Below are positions 1-9,613 of a DNA stretch of 64,000 bases, in pieces (positions within the stretch are counted from its first letter, which is position 1; every line of letters begins with the position of its first letter). The DNA lies in assembly GCA_021773235.1 (NCBI GenBank), contig JAJFKL010000032.1, positions 186,001 through 250,000 of the forward strand, written 5' to 3'. The DNA is from Gammaproteobacteria bacterium (lineage in GTDB: Bacteria > Pseudomonadota > Gammaproteobacteria > Eutrophobiales > Eutrophobiaceae). Under the pieces are notes generated by a model. That model did no database searches and was not told where the DNA came from. It saw only the letters and a program-made list of their open reading frames with translations. The position numbers were made by a program, and so were the translations under genes.

Positions 1-369
1 AGCGCATTAAGTGTAAACATTTACCCATTTATTGCATTTCATTGCCGTATAGCAACGCCATGTGTTGTTGTGACTAAGAAGGTTTTAGATGAAACCCCGT
101 TTAATGCATCTCTTAGAGTCAGTGAGGATACGCTGTTGTGGTTGGAACTCTCCAGAAAAATAGCATTGCATGGTATTAATATACCGTTAGCCCGTATAAA
201 CATAGGTCATCAACCACATTTTGGAGATCCAGCCGGAAAAGAACATGGTTTATATGTTATTGGTAGAGAAGCCTTTTCTCACAATAGGCCATTGTACCTT
301 CTCCATTCGTTGTACCGCATGATCAGGATCTTTTTAAGAAGGTATGTATGGGATAAGTTTAAGATTTAA
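1..369 (+). CDS. Glycosyltransferase family 2, C-terminal part (5' end outside window)
   Basis: The reading frame is open from base 1 to the TAA at 367-369, about 122 codons, so the gene begins upstream. The visible part has the pattern of a GT2 (GT-A fold) sugar transferase just after its catalytic centre: a hydrophobic strand ending in TPCVVVTK, then SEDTLLWLEL, where the ED pair matches the conserved acidic ED/W motif that positions the acceptor or catalytic base. The C-terminus is basic and aromatic (RMIRIFLRRYVWDKF), as in membrane-associated O-unit transferases. It lies 70 bases before wzz and likely adds one sugar of the repeat unit at the cytoplasmic face. The acceptor and donor cannot be read from the sequence. 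Confidence 0.7.
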   Translation, partial: SALSVNIYPFIAFHCRIATPCVVVTKKVLDETPFNASLRVSEDTLLWLELSRKIALHGINIPLARINIGHQPHFGDPAGKEHGLYVIGREAFSHNRPLYLLHSLYRMIRIFLRRYVWDKFKI

Positions 370-439
370 GTCTCGTATGTTAAATTGTGAAAATTAAAGG
401 AACATTAAAAAGTTTACATTTAAGTTAGGTATACAGAAA

Positions 440-1543
440 ATGGAAAATGAGAAAGTAAAGCAACCTGTAAATTTCCAAATCATACAGGAGAACCATAATA
501 ATGAGATTAATCTGTACGGTATGTGGCAGATATTAAATCGTTATAAATACTATCTCATCATAACTACTGTACTATGTGTAGTGATAGCATATATTTACTT
601 ATCAACACTTTCTCCAGTATATCGGGCTAACGCCTACATTCTTTCTCCTGCAGAGGAAGATATTGCTAATCTTAATATTGTTAATCTTAATTTTGATGAT
701 AATAAAAAAGAGTCACAAGCCTACTATTCTGTAGCAAGCGTTTATCAAGAATACATTAAAACTTTCAATTCCGGGTCTACTCGTAGCCTGTTTCTTGAGC
801 AGGATGAATTGTCATTTAAAGGGTGTGTAGGTTTAACTATAACTACTGCAGAAGACAAGACAATAAAACAGCATAGAGGCGTAGCAAGTTTTTCTTCAGG
901 TGATGCGGAGTTTTCTGCTAAATGTCTAAATAAATATGTGGGTTTTACTCATCGGTTAACAATCGATCGTTTAAAATATGTGGTTAAAGAAAAGACTATT
1001 GTAAAGAAAAAAGTGTTATCAGAAGAAATTAGCGTATTACGTGAAATTGCAAATAAAAATAAAGAAAAGGCCATCATCGTTTTGACAGAAGCATTAGAGA
1101 TAGCGGAAAAGCTTGGGTTGACACAAATAGTCATAACGGAAAAAGTGGTTTTTCCATCAGTAAAGCCAGAAGGCATGACGCCTTCTTTACAGATGGAAAT
1201 GTTATACCGGAAGGGCACGATGGCATTATCACTTGAGCTGGATGCATTGAAAAATAGAAAAAATAATGATCCTTACACACCTGGCTTGATAGAGCTTGAG
1301 CAAGAAATCAATTATTTGGACGCTAAATTAAATGGCTTGTCTGGCAGTGTGGTCAACGCCATAGAAATTGAACAAGAGGCAACTGTGCCTGCCCCGGTTA
1401 AGCCAAAAACTAAATTGATTATACTTCTTGGGTTAATATCAGGGTTGATGCTGGGTCTGTTCCTCATCTTTTTATTAACTGTGTTTAATAAAATACGTGA
1501 GCAATCGTCGAATGAACAGAAAATGGATTCAATACAGCAATAA
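440..1543 (+). CDS. wzz: Wzz-type polysaccharide chain-length regulator
   Basis: 367 aa. One transmembrane segment lies at about residues 38-56 and a second near the C-terminus (about 328-348), enclosing a long periplasmic domain rich in Lys, Glu and Leu with coiled-coil character. This is the PCP1/Wzz topology. A proline-rich stretch (PAPVKPKTK) just before the second TM segment is the usual Wzz signature. There is no C-terminal kinase domain, so it is a Wzz O-antigen-type co-polymerase and not a Wzc tyrosine kinase. It works at the inner membrane with the Wzy polymerase (15841) to set chain length. It heads the sugar synthesis operon; the next gene starts 78 bases downstream. Confidence 0.88.
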   Translation: MENEKVKQPVNFQIIQENHNNEINLYGMWQILNRYKYYLIITTVLCVVIAYIYLSTLSPVYRANAYILSPAEEDIANLNIVNLNFDDNKKESQAYYSVASVYQEYIKTFNSGSTRSLFLEQDELSFKGCVGLTITTAEDKTIKQHRGVASFSSGDAEFSAKCLNKYVGFTHRLTIDRLKYVVKEKTIVKKKVLSEEISVLREIANKNKEKAIIVLTEALEIAEKLGLTQIVITEKVVFPSVKPEGMTPSLQMEMLYRKGTMALSLELDALKNRKNNDPYTPGLIELEQEINYLDAKLNGLSGSVVNAIEIEQEATVPAPVKPKTKLIILLGLISGLMLGLFLIFLLTVFNKIREQSSNEQKMDSIQQ

Positions 1544-1621
1544 CTGCACAGAAGTGATTCTTATTTCTGATCAAGCTGTGGTGTCACCATATTATTATCA
1601 AAGTAAATTATCGGAATTTTT

Positions 1622-2683
1622 ATGTATAGATCTCCATATTTAATTACAGATAGAAAAATCAAGTTTGCTATTCTTGGATGCGGCCGTATATCGCAACAAC
1701 ATATCAAGTCAATTGAACTACATAAGGAAAATGCAGAGTTGGTTGCTGTTTGTGATACTGATGAGTCTGTCTTGGAAAGTGCGATAAAGGAAAACAATGT
1801 GGAAGGATTTTTGTCGCTTGAGGATATGCTGAATAAAAGTGATTTTGATGTGGTGGCAATTTGTACCCCAAGTGGCTTGCATTCTGAACAGTCAATCATG
1901 GTGTCTAAAGCTGGACGACATGTAATTACTGAAAAGCCAATGGCAACCAGGATGGTTGACGGTAAAAATATGGTGAGAACGGCTGATGAAGAAGGTACGC
2001 ATTTATTTGTGGTAAAACAAAATCGTTTGAACCCTACATTACAATTACTTAAGAATGCGGTTAACAAGAAAAGGTTTGGTCGTATATATATGGTGACTAT
2101 TAATGTGTTTTGGACACGGCCACAAGAATACTATGACCAAGCGAAGTGGCGTGGGACATGGGAGTTTGATGGGGGCGCATTCATGAATCAGGCAAGTCAT
2201 TATATTGATTTATTGGACTGGTTGATTGGACCAATTGAAAGTGTGTTTTCATACACGAATACTCTCGCAAGGGATATTGAAGTAGAAGATACCGGGGTTG
2301 CCTGTGTTAAATGGCGCTCGGGTGCACTAGGAACAATAAACGTAACGATGCTGACGTACCCTGAAAACTATGAGGGGTCGATTACTATTCTAGGCGAAAA
2401 GGGTAGCGTTGAAGTTGGTGGTGTTGCAGTCAATGAAATAAAACATTGGAAATTTGAGTCTGAAGACGACGATGATGAAGATATTACGGAGACAAATTAT
2501 CAACCTCAATCGGTATATGGTGTCGGTCACCCGCTCTATTATGACAACGTTATTCGAGTACTAAGAGGTGAAGAAAAACCTGAAACAGATGGTCGCAGCG
2601 GCATGCGATCTTTAGAAACGCTTATTGCAATGTATTTATCTGCAAGAGATAGCCGCTTGGTATCACTTCCGCTTGAGTATTAA
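1622..2683 (+). CDS. wlbA: UDP-sugar 3-dehydrogenase, Gfo/Idh/MocA family (WlbA/WbpB-like)
   Basis: 353 aa. The N-terminal Rossmann fold has the nucleotide motif LGCGRISQQH (about residues 18-27) and the family EKP motif in TEKPMATR, whose Lys is the usual catalytic or cofactor-contacting residue. The C-terminal domain has GGAFMNQASHYIDLLDWLIG-type residues typical of WlbA. In the known pathway this enzyme oxidises C3 of UDP-GlcNAcA so that the next gene product (WbpE) can transaminate it. The order wlbA-wbpE-wbpD with short gaps fits the UDP-2,3-diacetamido-dideoxy-glucuronic acid route. WbpA, which makes the UDP-GlcNAcA substrate, is not in the window. Confidence 0.85.
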   Translation: MYRSPYLITDRKIKFAILGCGRISQQHIKSIELHKENAELVAVCDTDESVLESAIKENNVEGFLSLEDMLNKSDFDVVAICTPSGLHSEQSIMVSKAGRHVITEKPMATRMVDGKNMVRTADEEGTHLFVVKQNRLNPTLQLLKNAVNKKRFGRIYMVTINVFWTRPQEYYDQAKWRGTWEFDGGAFMNQASHYIDLLDWLIGPIESVFSYTNTLARDIEVEDTGVACVKWRSGALGTINVTMLTYPENYEGSITILGEKGSVEVGGVAVNEIKHWKFESEDDDDEDITETNYQPQSVYGVGHPLYYDNVIRVLRGEEKPETDGRSGMRSLETLIAMYLSARDSRLVSLPLEY

Positions 2684-2716
2684 TCGCTTTTTAATTCCTT
2701 CCTGGATTAACAATCA

Positions 2717-3868
2717 ATGAGTACGGATAATATAAATATTCCTTTTATCGATTTAGCATCGCAACAAAAACCAATCCGTAGCTTGATCGATAAACGTATC
2801 ATGGATGTTTTAGATCATGGGAAATATATTATGGGTCCTGAGGTAGCTGAACTGGAAGAGTTGCTATCAGGATTCACCAAGGCAAAGCATGTAATTACCT
2901 GTTCTAGTGGTACAGATGCCTTGTACTTATCATTACTTGCTGGTGGAATAGGTAAAAATGATGTCGTCTTTATACCTTCTTACACTTTTGCTGCAACGGC
3001 TGAAGCGGTCGTGCTATGTGGTGCAACAGCAGTGTTTATTGATGTAGATCCTATTTGCTTTAACATGGTGCCGAATAAACTTAATGAAGCAATAGCTAGA
3101 ATAAAAAAAGTGAATAAATTAAAGCCTAAAGCTATTATCTCCGTTGACTTATTTGGTATTCCTGCTCCATACAGTGATTTGTGTGATATAGCGAATCAGC
3201 ATGGTCTTTTGTTGATAGCAGACGCGGCTCAGAGTTTTGGTGGGAGTATTAATGGAAATAAAGTGGGTACACATGCTGATATCACCACAACAAGTTTTTT
3301 TCCGTCCAAGCCTTTAGGCTGCTACGGCGATGGTGGAGCTATTTTTACTGATGATGATGATACCGCTGATATAGTACGTTCCATCCGTGCACACGGAGGA
3401 AGCAATCAGGGCAAATATGATAATGTCAGAGTAGGTATGAACGCACGCCTAGATACAATTCAGGCGGCTGTACTTATCGAAAAGCTAAAGGTTTTTCCGG
3501 ATGAGTTGCATTCAAGACAGTTAATAGCTGAGCGTTACGCAGAATCATTAAGTAATGTTGTAGACGTTCCGTCCGTTCCTGAAGGGGTCTTATCAGCATG
3601 GGCACAATACACTATAGCGACCGATCAGCGGGACGAGTTATGTGATTATCTAAAAGAACACGACATACCAACTCAAATCTATTATCCAAAACCTCTACAT
3701 AAGCAGTTGCCTTATCAAGAAAGTCAGGCTGTTTCCGGCGGGTTGCCTATTACTGATAAACTATCACAAACGTTGATGAGCCTGCCTATGCATCCTTATC
3801 TGGCTACTGAAGTACAGGATAGAATTACGCAGTGTATAAAACAGTTTTTTAACGAAAATGCTGTATAA
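2717..3868 (+). CDS. wbpE: PLP-dependent UDP-3-keto-sugar aminotransferase (WbpE-like)
   Basis: 383 aa, the length usual for DegT/DnrJ/EryC1 sugar aminotransferases. Visible motifs are the substrate loop SSGTDALYLSLLA, the PLP-contacting IADAAQSFGG and the Schiff-base lysine in FFPSKPLGCYGDGGA. It begins 33 bases after wlbA. By position it is the 3-aminotransferase that converts UDP-3-keto-GlcNAcA to UDP-GlcNAc3NA with glutamate as donor. The assignment to C3 and not C4 rests on the neighbouring wlbA and wbpD, not on residues I can read. Confidence 0.85.
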   Translation: MSTDNINIPFIDLASQQKPIRSLIDKRIMDVLDHGKYIMGPEVAELEELLSGFTKAKHVITCSSGTDALYLSLLAGGIGKNDVVFIPSYTFAATAEAVVLCGATAVFIDVDPICFNMVPNKLNEAIARIKKVNKLKPKAIISVDLFGIPAPYSDLCDIANQHGLLLIADAAQSFGGSINGNKVGTHADITTTSFFPSKPLGCYGDGGAIFTDDDDTADIVRSIRAHGGSNQGKYDNVRVGMNARLDTIQAAVLIEKLKVFPDELHSRQLIAERYAESLSNVVDVPSVPEGVLSAWAQYTIATDQRDELCDYLKEHDIPTQIYYPKPLHKQLPYQESQAVSGGLPITDKLSQTLMSLPMHPYLATEVQDRITQCIKQFFNENAV

Positions 3869-3950
3869 AATACTCGTGTTTCAAATTAAAACAATATGAG
3901 TATAATGTTGATTAGTAAGCACTAATATAACCCCATCGTTTTACACAATT

Positions 3951-4535
3951 ATGTCTTGTCAAATTCACGAAAGTGCGATTGTTGATGTCGGCGCCCAAAT
4001 TGGAGAAGGTAGCCGTGTCTGGCACTTTTCGCATGTATGTGCCGGTGCAAAAATTGGTAGTAATGTATCATTGGGGCAAAATGTTTTTGTCGGCAATCAA
4101 GTTGTTATTAAGGACAATTGCAAAATTCAGAACAATGTCTCTATCTACGATAATGTCTTTTTGGAAGAGGGGGTGTTTTGTGGACCGAGCATGGTATTTA
4201 CCAATGTTTATAATCCTCGCGCACTAATAGAAAGGAAGTCGGAGTATAAGGACACGCACATAAAAAAAGGGGTAACCCTGGGTGCTAATTGTACGGTTGT
4301 TTGCGGTGTGACTATTGGTAGTTTTGCTTTTGTTGGTGCTGGAGCTGTTGTGAAAAGTGATGTGCCTGATTATGCGCTTGTAGTAGGTGTTCCGGCAAAA
4401 CAGATAGGCTGGATAAGTGAATACGGTGAGCGCCTAACATTACCACTAGCTGGAGATGGAGATGCAGTTTGCTCGCATACAGGAAAGCAATATAGATTAA
4501 GAGACGGTCAATTGAACTCAATTGAAGAAACTTAA
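3951..4535 (+). CDS. wbpD: UDP-3-amino-sugar N-acetyltransferase, left-handed beta-helix (WbpD-like)
   Basis: 194 aa built of hexapeptide repeats such as [24 protein letters not shown] and [16 protein letters not shown], the left-handed beta-helix of trimeric acetyltransferases. The insert [21 protein letters not shown] between coils is typical of the WbpD/WlbB group and shapes the active site. It should acetylate the 3-amino group introduced by WbpE using acetyl-CoA. It follows wbpE after an 82-base gap. The C-terminal tail (about residues 165-194) lies outside the helix, as in the family. Confidence 0.85.
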   Translation: MSCQIHESAIVDVGAQIGEGSRVWHFSHVCAGAKIGSNVSLGQNVFVGNQVVIKDNCKIQNNVSIYDNVFLEEGVFCGPSMVFTNVYNPRALIERKSEYKDTHIKKGVTLGANCTVVCGVTIGSFAFVGAGAVVKSDVPDYALVVGVPAKQIGWISEYGERLTLPLAGDGDAVCSHTGKQYRLRDGQLNSIEET

Positions 4536-4558
4536 ATAATTATTATGAGGATTATAAA

Positions 4559-5530
4559 TTGAACCTGACGGGAAAAAAGATCTTGGTTATCGGTGGCGCC
4601 GGTTTTATCGGGAGTCGTGTGGTGGCCGAACTGTTGGAAACAGATGTTGATAAAGTGCTTATTTACGATAACTTTGCACGTGGTAAGCGAGAGTATATAA
4701 GCGAATGTCTCAACGACCCTCGTTGTACACTTTATCCAAATGGTGGAGATGTTCGTGAAATTGACATTTTAAATGAAGCGATGAAAGGGATGGACGCTGT
4801 CTTCCATCTAGCTGCGATGTGGTTGTTGCATTGTAAGGATTTTCCACGAACAGCATTTGATGTAAATATACAGGGTACATACAACGTGTTAGAAGCATGT
4901 GTGAACAATAAAATTCAGAAGCTGGTCTACTCTTCATCGGCATCTGTCTATGGTGATGCAGTTGAAGTGCCGATGACAGAATCACATCCGTTTAATAACA
5001 GAAATTTTTATGGTGCTAGTAAGATTTCCGGAGAAGCCATGTGTCGTGCGACAAGTGATCGCTATGGATTAAATTATGTTGGGTTACGTTACATGAATGT
5101 TTATGGTCCGCATCAGGATCAGACAGCAGCCTATACAGGTGTAATACCAATCATGTTAAACAAAATTGATCTTAACGAAGCCCCTGTTATCAACGGTGAT
5201 GGTAGTCAAGCTTATGATTTTGTTTCAGTTGGTGACGTCGCTCGTTGCAATGTTTTAGCATTACAGTCTGAGGCGACCGATGAATTTTATAATGTTGGTA
5301 CAGGTGTGCAAACAAGCATCAAGGAACTATGCGATCTTATTCTTGAACTTAGACAATCTGAATTGAAAGTAGACTATAAACCATATGCACCGGAAGATGC
5401 GCGACAACTAGTACAAAACCGTATAGGTTGCCCAGTAAAGGCAAAGCAGGAGCTTGGTTTTGAATACAAAGATAGATTAAGAGAAGGCTTGCTCGAATTG
5501 ATTGCATGGCGCGAATCAAATACAAACTAA
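4559..5530 (+). CDS. NAD-dependent nucleotide-sugar epimerase/dehydratase (extended SDR), TTG start
   Basis: 323 aa. The start is TTG: GAGG at 4547-4550 is 8 bases upstream, while the nearby ATG at 4544 runs into a stop after five codons. The Rossmann motif GGAGFIGS (about residues 13-20), the serine strand YSSSASVYGD and the YGASK catalytic Tyr-Lys are all present, so it should be active. The segment AAMWLLHCKDFPRTAFDVN is distinctive. The substrate is likely UDP- or GDP-linked, but whether it epimerises or dehydrates cannot be told. The next gene starts 8 bases after its stop and is an aminotransferase, so a keto-sugar product is plausible. Confidence 0.75.
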   Translation: MNLTGKKILVIGGAGFIGSRVVAELLETDVDKVLIYDNFARGKREYISECLNDPRCTLYPNGGDVREIDILNEAMKGMDAVFHLAAMWLLHCKDFPRTAFDVNIQGTYNVLEACVNNKIQKLVYSSSASVYGDAVEVPMTESHPFNNRNFYGASKISGEAMCRATSDRYGLNYVGLRYMNVYGPHQDQTAAYTGVIPIMLNKIDLNEAPVINGDGSQAYDFVSVGDVARCNVLALQSEATDEFYNVGTGVQTSIKELCDLILELRQSELKVDYKPYAPEDARQLVQNRIGCPVKAKQELGFEYKDRLREGLLELIAWRESNTN

Positions 5531-5537
5531 TAAATCA

Positions 5538-6683
5538 ATGAATAAAAAAAGAAATATTGCAATTGCTCTTCCATCGACAGGCGAAGATGAGTGGCAAGCT
5601 ATAAGAGAACCTTTGCTTTCGGGCTGGATTACGCAAGGACCTAAAGTAGCCGAGTTTGAAAAACAGTTTGCTAAAATTCATCAAGTTCCACATGCCTTGG
5701 CAGTAACATCTTGCACAACTGGTTTGCACTTAGCGTTGGCCGCGCTGGATATAGGGCCCGGAGATGAAGTCATAGTGCCGGCTTTTACTTGGGTAGCCAC
5801 GGCCAATGTAGTTCTCTATTGTGGTGCAACGCCAGTATTTGTCGATGTAGACCGTGAAACATTTAATATCAATCCGGCAGAAATAGCATCTAAATTAAGT
5901 GATAAAACCAAAGCAATTATACCGGTTCATTTATTTGGCTTATGTGCGGATATTGATGCTATACGTTCAGTGATCCCTGCACATGTGAAAGTAATTGAAG
6001 ATGCGGCTTGTGCTGCTGGAGCAAAATATAAAGGCGAATATGCTGGCGGTCTTGGTGATGTTGCTTCTTTTTCATTTCATCCACGTAAATCAATTACCAC
6101 TGGTGAAGGTGGCATGGTGACATGCCGTGATGATGATTTAGCAGAACGCATGAATCAGATGCGAAATCATGGCGCTACGATTTCTGAAGAGCAACGCCAT
6201 AATGGTCCTAAACCCTATATTCTGCCTGATTTTAATCTTTTGGGTTTCAATTATCGCATGACTGATTTACAGGGGGCTGTTGGTTTGGTTCAATTATCCA
6301 AGCTTAAGCAGTTTATTGATGAAAAAGCACATTGGGCCGAATATTATAGGCAACAACTGGGAGGGGTAGATTGGTTGCAATTACCGAGTGAACCCGATAA
6401 TGGACGCCATGGTTGGCAGTCCTTTGTTTGTTATGTGGATCCTGCTAAAGCGCCAATGTCTAGAAACCGAATAATGGAGTGCTTACAAGAGCATGGGATA
6501 TCAACACGGCCTGGAACACATTCTGTGCCGACATTAAATTTATACAAGGAACGATTTGGCTTGCAAGCGGATGATTTTCCGGCAGCTAAAGATTGCCAGG
6601 AATTTTCAATGGCGATTCCCTTGCATAATCGGATGACAGAAGAAGACTATAGCTATGTCGTCGATGCATTAAAGAATCTATAG
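5538..6683 (+). CDS. PLP-dependent sugar aminotransferase, DegT/DnrJ/EryC1 family
   Basis: 381 aa from the ATG at 5538. An in-frame TTG at 5502 lies inside the preceding gene without a clear ribosome site, so I prefer the ATG. Motifs seen: VTSCTTGLHLALAALDIGPG, VIEDAACAAGAKYKG and the lysine in FHPRKSITTGEGGM that should carry PLP. It resembles the 4-keto-6-deoxy-hexosamine aminotransferases (PerA/PglE/ArnB group) more than the upstream WbpE. With the WbpM dehydratase at 27360 it could make a 4-amino-6-deoxy sugar; that link is inference. It is followed 17 bases later by a methyltransferase. Confidence 0.78.
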   Translation: MNKKRNIAIALPSTGEDEWQAIREPLLSGWITQGPKVAEFEKQFAKIHQVPHALAVTSCTTGLHLALAALDIGPGDEVIVPAFTWVATANVVLYCGATPVFVDVDRETFNINPAEIASKLSDKTKAIIPVHLFGLCADIDAIRSVIPAHVKVIEDAACAAGAKYKGEYAGGLGDVASFSFHPRKSITTGEGGMVTCRDDDLAERMNQMRNHGATISEEQRHNGPKPYILPDFNLLGFNYRMTDLQGAVGLVQLSKLKQFIDEKAHWAEYYRQQLGGVDWLQLPSEPDNGRHGWQSFVCYVDPAKAPMSRNRIMECLQEHGISTRPGTHSVPTLNLYKERFGLQADDFPAAKDCQEFSMAIPLHNRMTEEDYSYVVDALKNL

Positions 6684-6700
6684 CATAGGAAGTAATAAGA

Positions 6701-7645
6701 ATGTTTAATATTCAGAAAGTATTTGCTGATGAAATAGTAATAGAAAATAACTATATCTTCTTAGCAGATGAATCCAGTTCTGAAAATCAAGCGCAGACAA
6801 ATAAAGTGTTTAGTGAGAAGTGGACTAAATCTCGTGAACGTGTTGATACATTGGCTGAGTTTCAAAAGAAATGGTATCTGGAGCTTTACGGTTTTAATGA
6901 CGAGAAGGACCTATCTAGTTTCTTGAGAAAAAAGAAAGTCATATTTGATGCTGGTTGTGGACTTGGATATAAGGCGGCCTGGTTTGCTGAACTTGCTCCA
7001 GAATCAACAGTCATCGGCATGGATTTTTCTGAAGCAGCAAACATTGCCAGCCAAAAATATAATTATGAAAATCTTTATTTTTGTCGAGGTGATATTGCTC
7101 ATACAGGTATGAAAGAAGGTGAAATCGATTACGTAAGTTGTGATCAGGTGATTCATCATACTGAAAACCCCGAAGAAACCTTTAAACACCTTTCATCACT
7201 ATTGGCATCACAGGGTGAGTTTGCTTGTTATGTATATAAAAAAAAGGCGTTGCCTAGAGAGTTGCTAGATGATTATTTTAGAGATTTTTCAAAAACGCTA
7301 AGCAATGAAGAACTATGGGAATTAGCGGAGCAGGTAACTGAACTAGGTCGTCGCCTGGATTCATTGGACTGTGAGATTGATGTGCCAGAAATCCCAGCTT
7401 TAGGAATAAAAGAAGGTCGATTGCCCATTCAAAGGTTCATTTATTGGAATTTTATGAAATGTTTTTGGAATAATGACCTTGGCAAGGACATTTCTGTTGA
7501 TACAAATTTCGATTGGTACTCGCCATCTAATGCTTATCGGTACACTAAAGAAGAGTTTTTGGATTTCGCAAAGAAAAATAATTTAGAAACAACTTTTCTT
7601 CATGAAGAAGACGCCTGCTACTCTGGTCGGTTTTTAAATAAATAG
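6701..7645 (+). CDS. Class I SAM-dependent methyltransferase
   Basis: 314 aa. The SAM-binding motif I is IFDAGCGLGYKAAWFAE (about residues 86-102), followed by the acidic GMDFSEAA strand and the DQVIHH segment that fits motif IV. The N-terminal 80 residues precede the Rossmann domain, and an unusual C-terminal extension (about 190-314) with several Trp and Tyr residues follows. By context it probably methylates a sugar or amino-sugar intermediate, or caps the chain. The acceptor is unknown. It lies between the aminotransferase and the asparagine-synthase-like gene. Confidence 0.7.
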   Translation: MFNIQKVFADEIVIENNYIFLADESSSENQAQTNKVFSEKWTKSRERVDTLAEFQKKWYLELYGFNDEKDLSSFLRKKKVIFDAGCGLGYKAAWFAELAPESTVIGMDFSEAANIASQKYNYENLYFCRGDIAHTGMKEGEIDYVSCDQVIHHTENPEETFKHLSSLLASQGEFACYVYKKKALPRELLDDYFRDFSKTLSNEELWELAEQVTELGRRLDSLDCEIDVPEIPALGIKEGRLPIQRFIYWNFMKCFWNNDLGKDISVDTNFDWYSPSNAYRYTKEEFLDFAKKNNLETTFLHEEDACYSGRFLNK

Positions 7646-7720
7646 AAAGAGAGCTTATTCAATGTGTAAATTCTTTGCGTTAGTACACTATAATTAAAAT
7701 TTCTAAAAAGTGCTTATAAT

Positions 7721-9613
7721 ATGTGTGGCATAGCCGGTATCATCAATTTTGACGGCGCATCTGTATCACCTCCGATACTTAAACGAATGACCGATGCTAT
7801 AATTCATCGTGGCCCGGATGGTGAAGGTCATTGGATTGAAAATAATATCGGTTTCGGGCATCGTCGACTGGCTATTATCGACCCTTCGCCCTTAGGGCAT
7901 CAACCGATGCTCTCATCAGATAACAGATATATCCTTAGTTATAATGGTGAAATTTATAATTTTAAAGAACTACGTGTAGAGTTAGTTACAGCAGGTTTTC
8001 AGTTTCATTCTCAAACAGATACAGAAGTTGTGCTTAATGCCCTCATTCATTGGGGTGTTAAGGCTTTAGATCGATTTAATGGGATGTTTGCTTTTGCATT
8101 ATGGGATCGAAAGGAGCAGACATTATTATTAGCGCGTGATCGCTATGGAATAAAACCGCTCTATTATGCTAAATGGGGTTCCGTTCTACTGTTTGGTTCC
8201 GAGCAAAAAGCCATTCTTGAACATCCAGAAGCTCCTCGTGAACCAGACATGGAAGCAATGCTGGAATATTTTACTTTCCAGAATATATTTACCGATAAGA
8301 CATTACTTAAAAATATAAAACTGCTCCCAGCTGGACATTACATAAACCTTTCTCTAGCGGACAAACATAATACGTACAGATCTGACAGTGAATTAAAACA
8401 GGTTCAATATTGGGATTACCATTTCCGCGAGCCAGAGCATCGTGCATCAGATAGAGAATATAAAGAAGAATTGGATCGACTTTTTGCCCAGGCGGTGAAC
8501 CGACAATTGGTTGCTGATGTTGAATTGGGTAGCTATTTAAGTGGTGGTATGGATTCAGGTTCGATTACCGCAGTTGCCTCTCAATCGTTTCCAAACCTGA
8601 AAACATTCACCTGTGGTTTTGATCTTAGTTCGGCATCTGGATTGGAATTGGCCTTTGATGAGCGAGTAAATGCGGAAGCGATGTCTTATCGCTTCAAGAC
8701 CGAACATTATGAAATGGTATTGAAGGCGGGTGATATGGAACGTTGTTTACCATCACTGGCATGGCACCTTGAAGAACCTCGTGTAGGACAAAGTTATCCA
8801 AATTATTATATGGCGCAACTTGCTGGGAAATTTGTAAAGGTTGTTCTCAGTGGAGCTGGGGGTGATGAACTATTTGCAGGCTATCCCTGGCGTTATTACC
8901 GTGCTGTTGTTAATGATGATTTTGATCATTACATTGAGAAATATTATAGCTATTGGCAGCGTATGGTGAGTAATAATGATCTGAAAAAAATGTTTGCGCC
9001 AGTTTGGAATGATGTGAAGGATGTTAACACGCGGGATATATTTCGCGATGTGTTCGTGACTCGCCCGGAAGAATTGGGGACGCCTGAAGAGTACATTAAT
9101 CATTCACTCTATTTTGAAGCTAAAACATTTTTACACGGGCTCTTTGTCGTCGAAGATAAACTCAGCATGGCACATAGTTTAGAAACACGAGTTCCTTTCA
9201 TGGATAACGATCTGGTCGATTTCGCCATGCAGTGTCCGATAAACCTCAAACTTAATAATCTTACTGATGTAATGCGTATCAATGAGAACGAACCCGGAGA
9301 TAAACAAGCTCATTTTTTCCAAAAAACTAATGATGGCAAGCAGATATTACGTAATGCTATGGAAAAATATATCCCAAAAACTATAACCGAAGGTGAAAAG
9401 AAGGGGTTTTCTGCACCAGATGCCAGTTGGTTTAAAGGGGAGAGTATAGACTTTGTTAAACGTCGATTACTAAATAAGAACGCAGCAATATATGACTATA
9501 TGGATCAAAATATTGTAGAACAGTTGGTGAACGAACATCTTAATGGCTCAGAGAATAAGCGACTACTAATATGGTCATTACTCAATGTGGATGAATGCTT
9601 GCGACGAGTATGA
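7721..9613 (+). CDS. asnB: Asparagine synthase-like glutamine amidotransferase (sugar uronamide formation)
   Basis: 630 aa. Cys2 of MCGIAGIINF is the N-terminal nucleophile of the class II glutaminase domain; LSYNGEIYN and the arginine in IHRGPDGEGH are also conserved. The synthetase domain has the ATP pyrophosphatase loop YLSGGMDSGS (about residues 273-282). Within O-antigen loci such proteins (WbpS type) amidate the carboxyl of a uronic acid, so this one is more likely a uronamide synthase than a general AsnB. Ammonia would be channelled between the two domains. The stop overlaps the next start in ATGA (9610-9613), implying translational coupling. Confidence 0.82.
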   Translation: MCGIAGIINFDGASVSPPILKRMTDAIIHRGPDGEGHWIENNIGFGHRRLAIIDPSPLGHQPMLSSDNRYILSYNGEIYNFKELRVELVTAGFQFHSQTDTEVVLNALIHWGVKALDRFNGMFAFALWDRKEQTLLLARDRYGIKPLYYAKWGSVLLFGSEQKAILEHPEAPREPDMEAMLEYFTFQNIFTDKTLLKNIKLLPAGHYINLSLADKHNTYRSDSELKQVQYWDYHFREPEHRASDREYKEELDRLFAQAVNRQLVADVELGSYLSGGMDSGSITAVASQSFPNLKTFTCGFDLSSASGLELAFDERVNAEAMSYRFKTEHYEMVLKAGDMERCLPSLAWHLEEPRVGQSYPNYYMAQLAGKFVKVVLSGAGGDELFAGYPWRYYRAVVNDDFDHYIEKYYSYWQRMVSNNDLKKMFAPVWNDVKDVNTRDIFRDVFVTRPEELGTPEEYINHSLYFEAKTFLHGLFVVEDKLSMAHSLETRVPFMDNDLVDFAMQCPINLKLNNLTDVMRINENEPGDKQAHFFQKTNDGKQILRNAMEKYIPKTITEGEKKGFSAPDASWFKGESIDFVKRRLLNKNAAIYDYMDQNIVEQLVNEHLNGSENKRLLIWSLLNVDECLRRV